Of a stretch of 14,343 nt of DNA, positions 12,732 through 14,343 are shown in pieces. The notes under the pieces are model-generated. The model had not been told where the DNA came from and searched no databases. It saw only the letters and a list, made by a program, of their open reading frames with translations. Within the stretch, counting starts at the first letter, position 1, and every line of letters starts with the position of its first letter. The position numbers were made by a program, and so were the translations under genes. Source of the DNA: an uncultured Clostridia bacterium (GTDB lineage Bacteria > Bacillota > Clostridia > Peptostreptococcales > Anaerovoracaceae). Location of the stretch: positions 1-14,343 of the forward strand of contig CAKQWL010000034.1 of NCBI GenBank assembly GCA_934278965.1, in the 5' to 3' direction.

Positions 12732-14343
12732 TTATCGTTGCTGCTTTTCGATGAAGCGATGGAGCATAGCCGCAATCTCGGCGCGGGCAGCAGTGTCCTT
12801 CGGCCCAAGGAGATTGTTAGCGCGGCCATTTATAAGACCGACATTGACAGCCCATGTCATAGCATCCACAGCATAATCGGAAATGCTCTCGCAGTCGTCA
12901 AACTCCCGGATTGCCATACCGCCTTGTGTCGTATCATAACCTTTGTACTGTGCATAGCGATAAAAGATTGCTGAAAGTTGTTCACGGGTAACCGGATCAT
13001 TCGGAGCAAATTGGTTGTTGCCGCCGCCGCCCACAATACCGTTTTGCCGTGCCCATTCTACCGCATCGTAAAACCACGCTGTACCGGAACCATACTCAAC
13101 ATCGGTAAAGCAGTTCTTTCCCTCGACAGCAGGACTGCCCTCCATGCGGTAGAAAATCACCGCAATCTGAGCACGGGTGGTATCGGCATACGGTGCAAAA
13201 GTCGCCGCACGGGTGCCGGACATCAGTCCCTTCTCATCGACAAACATCACATCGTCATAAAACCAATGGCTCGCATTTACATCCGTAAATGATTGATCCC
13301 CTGTATTCGGATTGCTTTTTGTCCATCCGGCATAAATCGCTTTGCTTCCGTTCAGCTTGATTTCCTTAATCTTTTGTGCCAATTCCGGATCGGAATACCA
13401 GCCGGTAAAGTTATAACCGTCGCGGGTCGGAACATATCCGGAAAGATCAATCGTCTTGCCGTAGGTTCCCTGAAGCGGGCTTATTCTGCTGCCGCCGTTG
13501 GTTACAAAGCTCAATGTACAGTAGGTGGCGGCACCACCACCACCGCCGCTTGATTTCTTTTCAAAAATCGCTTTCACCGTCACATTACCTGCCGGCATGG
13601 TGAATTTGTTGTTCTTGATCGTCACGCCGACGGAAACAGTTTTCCATTCCTTAAAACCATAACCACTGCTTGGCGTTGCGGTCAGCTTAATTTCCTCGCC
13701 CGCCGCCGCGGAAGCAGGGGAAGCGAAAGCCTCACCGTGTCCGTCATTTTCCACGGTTACCGTGTAAGTGTTCGCTTTCCACTGCGCCGTAAAGGTTGTG
13801 GTGTATTTGACTTTATCCGTGTCAAAGTTCCATTTTGTCTTTATACCGCTGTTATCATAGTACCAGCCGTCAAGCGTATGGTCCTCTTTGGTAGGGGCAG
13901 GGGTCGGCGCGGTGAGTGCTGCTCCGTCCTTTTCCCAATTTACTTTCTGCGTGCTGATCTGCCCCCCGTTGTCCGGGTCAAAGGTAATTACGAGCGTACC
14001 GCTCAAAGAAGCCTCGTCAAAATCGCCGCCTAAAACGGTACCTTCGTTGTTCGAAACACTGCCCGTGAATGTACCTTTTTCGATGGTGCCTTTGCTGTCA
14101 TCACTGTTATTCTTCACATTGCCGGAAAACTTGGTACTGCCGGCAGCTCCTTCGGTACCTGTAATAATGCTGCTGTCGCGAATATTGGTCACATCACCGA
14201 AAATTTCACCGCCGTCAGCCTCCAATCTTCCTTCATTTTCTACATTTGTATAGATTTTCGCATTGCCGCTGATCGTAAGGACAGAAAACTCTCTGCTGTG
14301 CTTGTACACATGGCTTGTATCATTTTCACCTTCTGCCCCAATG
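12732..14343 (-). CDS. SLH-domain surface protein with InlB-type repeats, N-terminus outside the window
   Basis: The frame is open to the right edge, giving 536 visible residues. An internal GTG at 14309 is probably not the start, because no ribosome site is evident and the reading frame continues upstream. In order: about 100 residues of short Gly/Asn-rich repeats (SGNVKNNS, FTGSVSNNEGTVLGGDF) suggestive of a beta-solenoid; an InlB/Listeria-Bacteroides-type repeat (about 119-189, ending TAQWK); a divergent InlB-type repeat (191-262); a poly-Gly linker; a second InlB-type repeat (about 276-341, GYNFTGWYSDPEL and AGWTK); and three S-layer homology domains (about 350-536). The SLH domains have FTDVNASHWFYDDV, FTDVEYGSGTAWFYDAV and TRAQIAVIFYR-type motifs. 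SLH domains bind pyruvylated secondary cell-wall polymers, so this is an exported wall-anchored protein, perhaps an adhesin. The signal peptide would lie outside the window. I see no clear terminator after the stop. Confidence 0.93.
   Translation of the reverse strand, partial: IGAEGENDTSHVYKHSREFSVLTISGNAKIYTNVENEGRLEADGGEIFGDVTNIRDSSIITGTEGAAGSTKFSGNVKNNSDDSKGTIEKGTFTGSVSNNEGTVLGGDFDEASLSGTLVITFDPDNGGQISTQKVNWEKDGAALTAPTPAPTKEDHTLDGWYYDNSGIKTKWNFDTDKVKYTTTFTAQWKANTYTVTVENDGHGEAFASPASAAAGEEIKLTATPSSGYGFKEWKTVSVGVTIKNNKFTMPAGNVTVKAIFEKKSSGGGGGAATYCTLSFVTNGGSRISPLQGTYGKTIDLSGYVPTRDGYNFTGWYSDPELAQKIKEIKLNGSKAIYAGWTKSNPNTGDQSFTDVNASHWFYDDVMFVDEKGLMSGTRAATFAPYADTTRAQIAVIFYRMEGSPAVEGKNCFTDVEYGSGTAWFYDAVEWARQNGIVGGGGNNQFAPNDPVTREQLSAIFYRYAQYKGYDTTQGGMAIREFDDCESISDYAVDAMTWAVNVGLINGRANNLLGPKDTAARAEIAAMLHRFIEKQQR

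Overview
The window reads as chromosomal DNA of a Gram-positive anaerobe of the class Clostridia, probably Lachnospiraceae-like. This rests on strong AGGAGG ribosome-binding sites, a tRNA-sensing T-box ahead of valS, a stand-alone formate-tetrahydrofolate ligase, an SLH-anchored surface protein and a divergent SSB-like protein of a type I associate with that family. Base composition looks close to 50% GC by eye. The placement is an inference from gene content. All ten complete genes and both partial edge genes are on the minus strand, so transcription runs from high to low coordinates.

In transcription order: (1) At the right edge is the C-terminal part of a secreted surface protein with short repeats, InlB-type repeats and three SLH domains (12732-14343, start outside the window). 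(2) rplS (ribosomal protein L19) forms a compact single-gene unit with its own sigma-A promoter, a leader that may be an L19 autoregulatory element, and a strong intrinsic terminator. (3) A run of six genes follows without a visible terminator: rbgA (50S assembly GTPase), rnhB (RNase HII), fhs (formate-THF ligase), larB and larC (nickel-pincer cofactor synthesis), and ansA (type I asparaginase). rnhB/fhs overlap by 17 nt and larB/larC by 4 nt, which suggests translational coupling. (4) One base after the ansA stop codon begins a near-consensus promoter for a valine T-box riboswitch. It controls valS, followed by folC (folylpolyglutamate synthase) and a diacylglycerol-kinase-family lipid kinase that overlaps folC. 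(5) At the left edge is the N-terminal two thirds or so of an SSB-like OB-fold protein that runs out of the window.

Most of the content is housekeeping: translation (L19, RbgA, ValRS), one-carbon and folate metabolism (Fhs, FolC), RNA/DNA maintenance (RnhB, SSB-like) and amino-acid use (AnsA). The least ordinary part is larBC. LarC here consists only of a shortened, divergent LarC1 half with a histidine-rich tract and altered conserved acidic residues. It has no LarC2 half, and larE and larA are not in the window. The valS leader is also unusually legible: specifier GUU, T-box UGGU, antiterminator and terminator can all be placed, and a further alternative hairpin overlaps the terminator. I found no mobile element, CRISPR array, tRNA or rRNA, and no defence or otherwise novel multi-gene system. 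No gene-free stretch exceeds 300 bases apart from the annotated valS leader (about 345 bases between ansA and valS).
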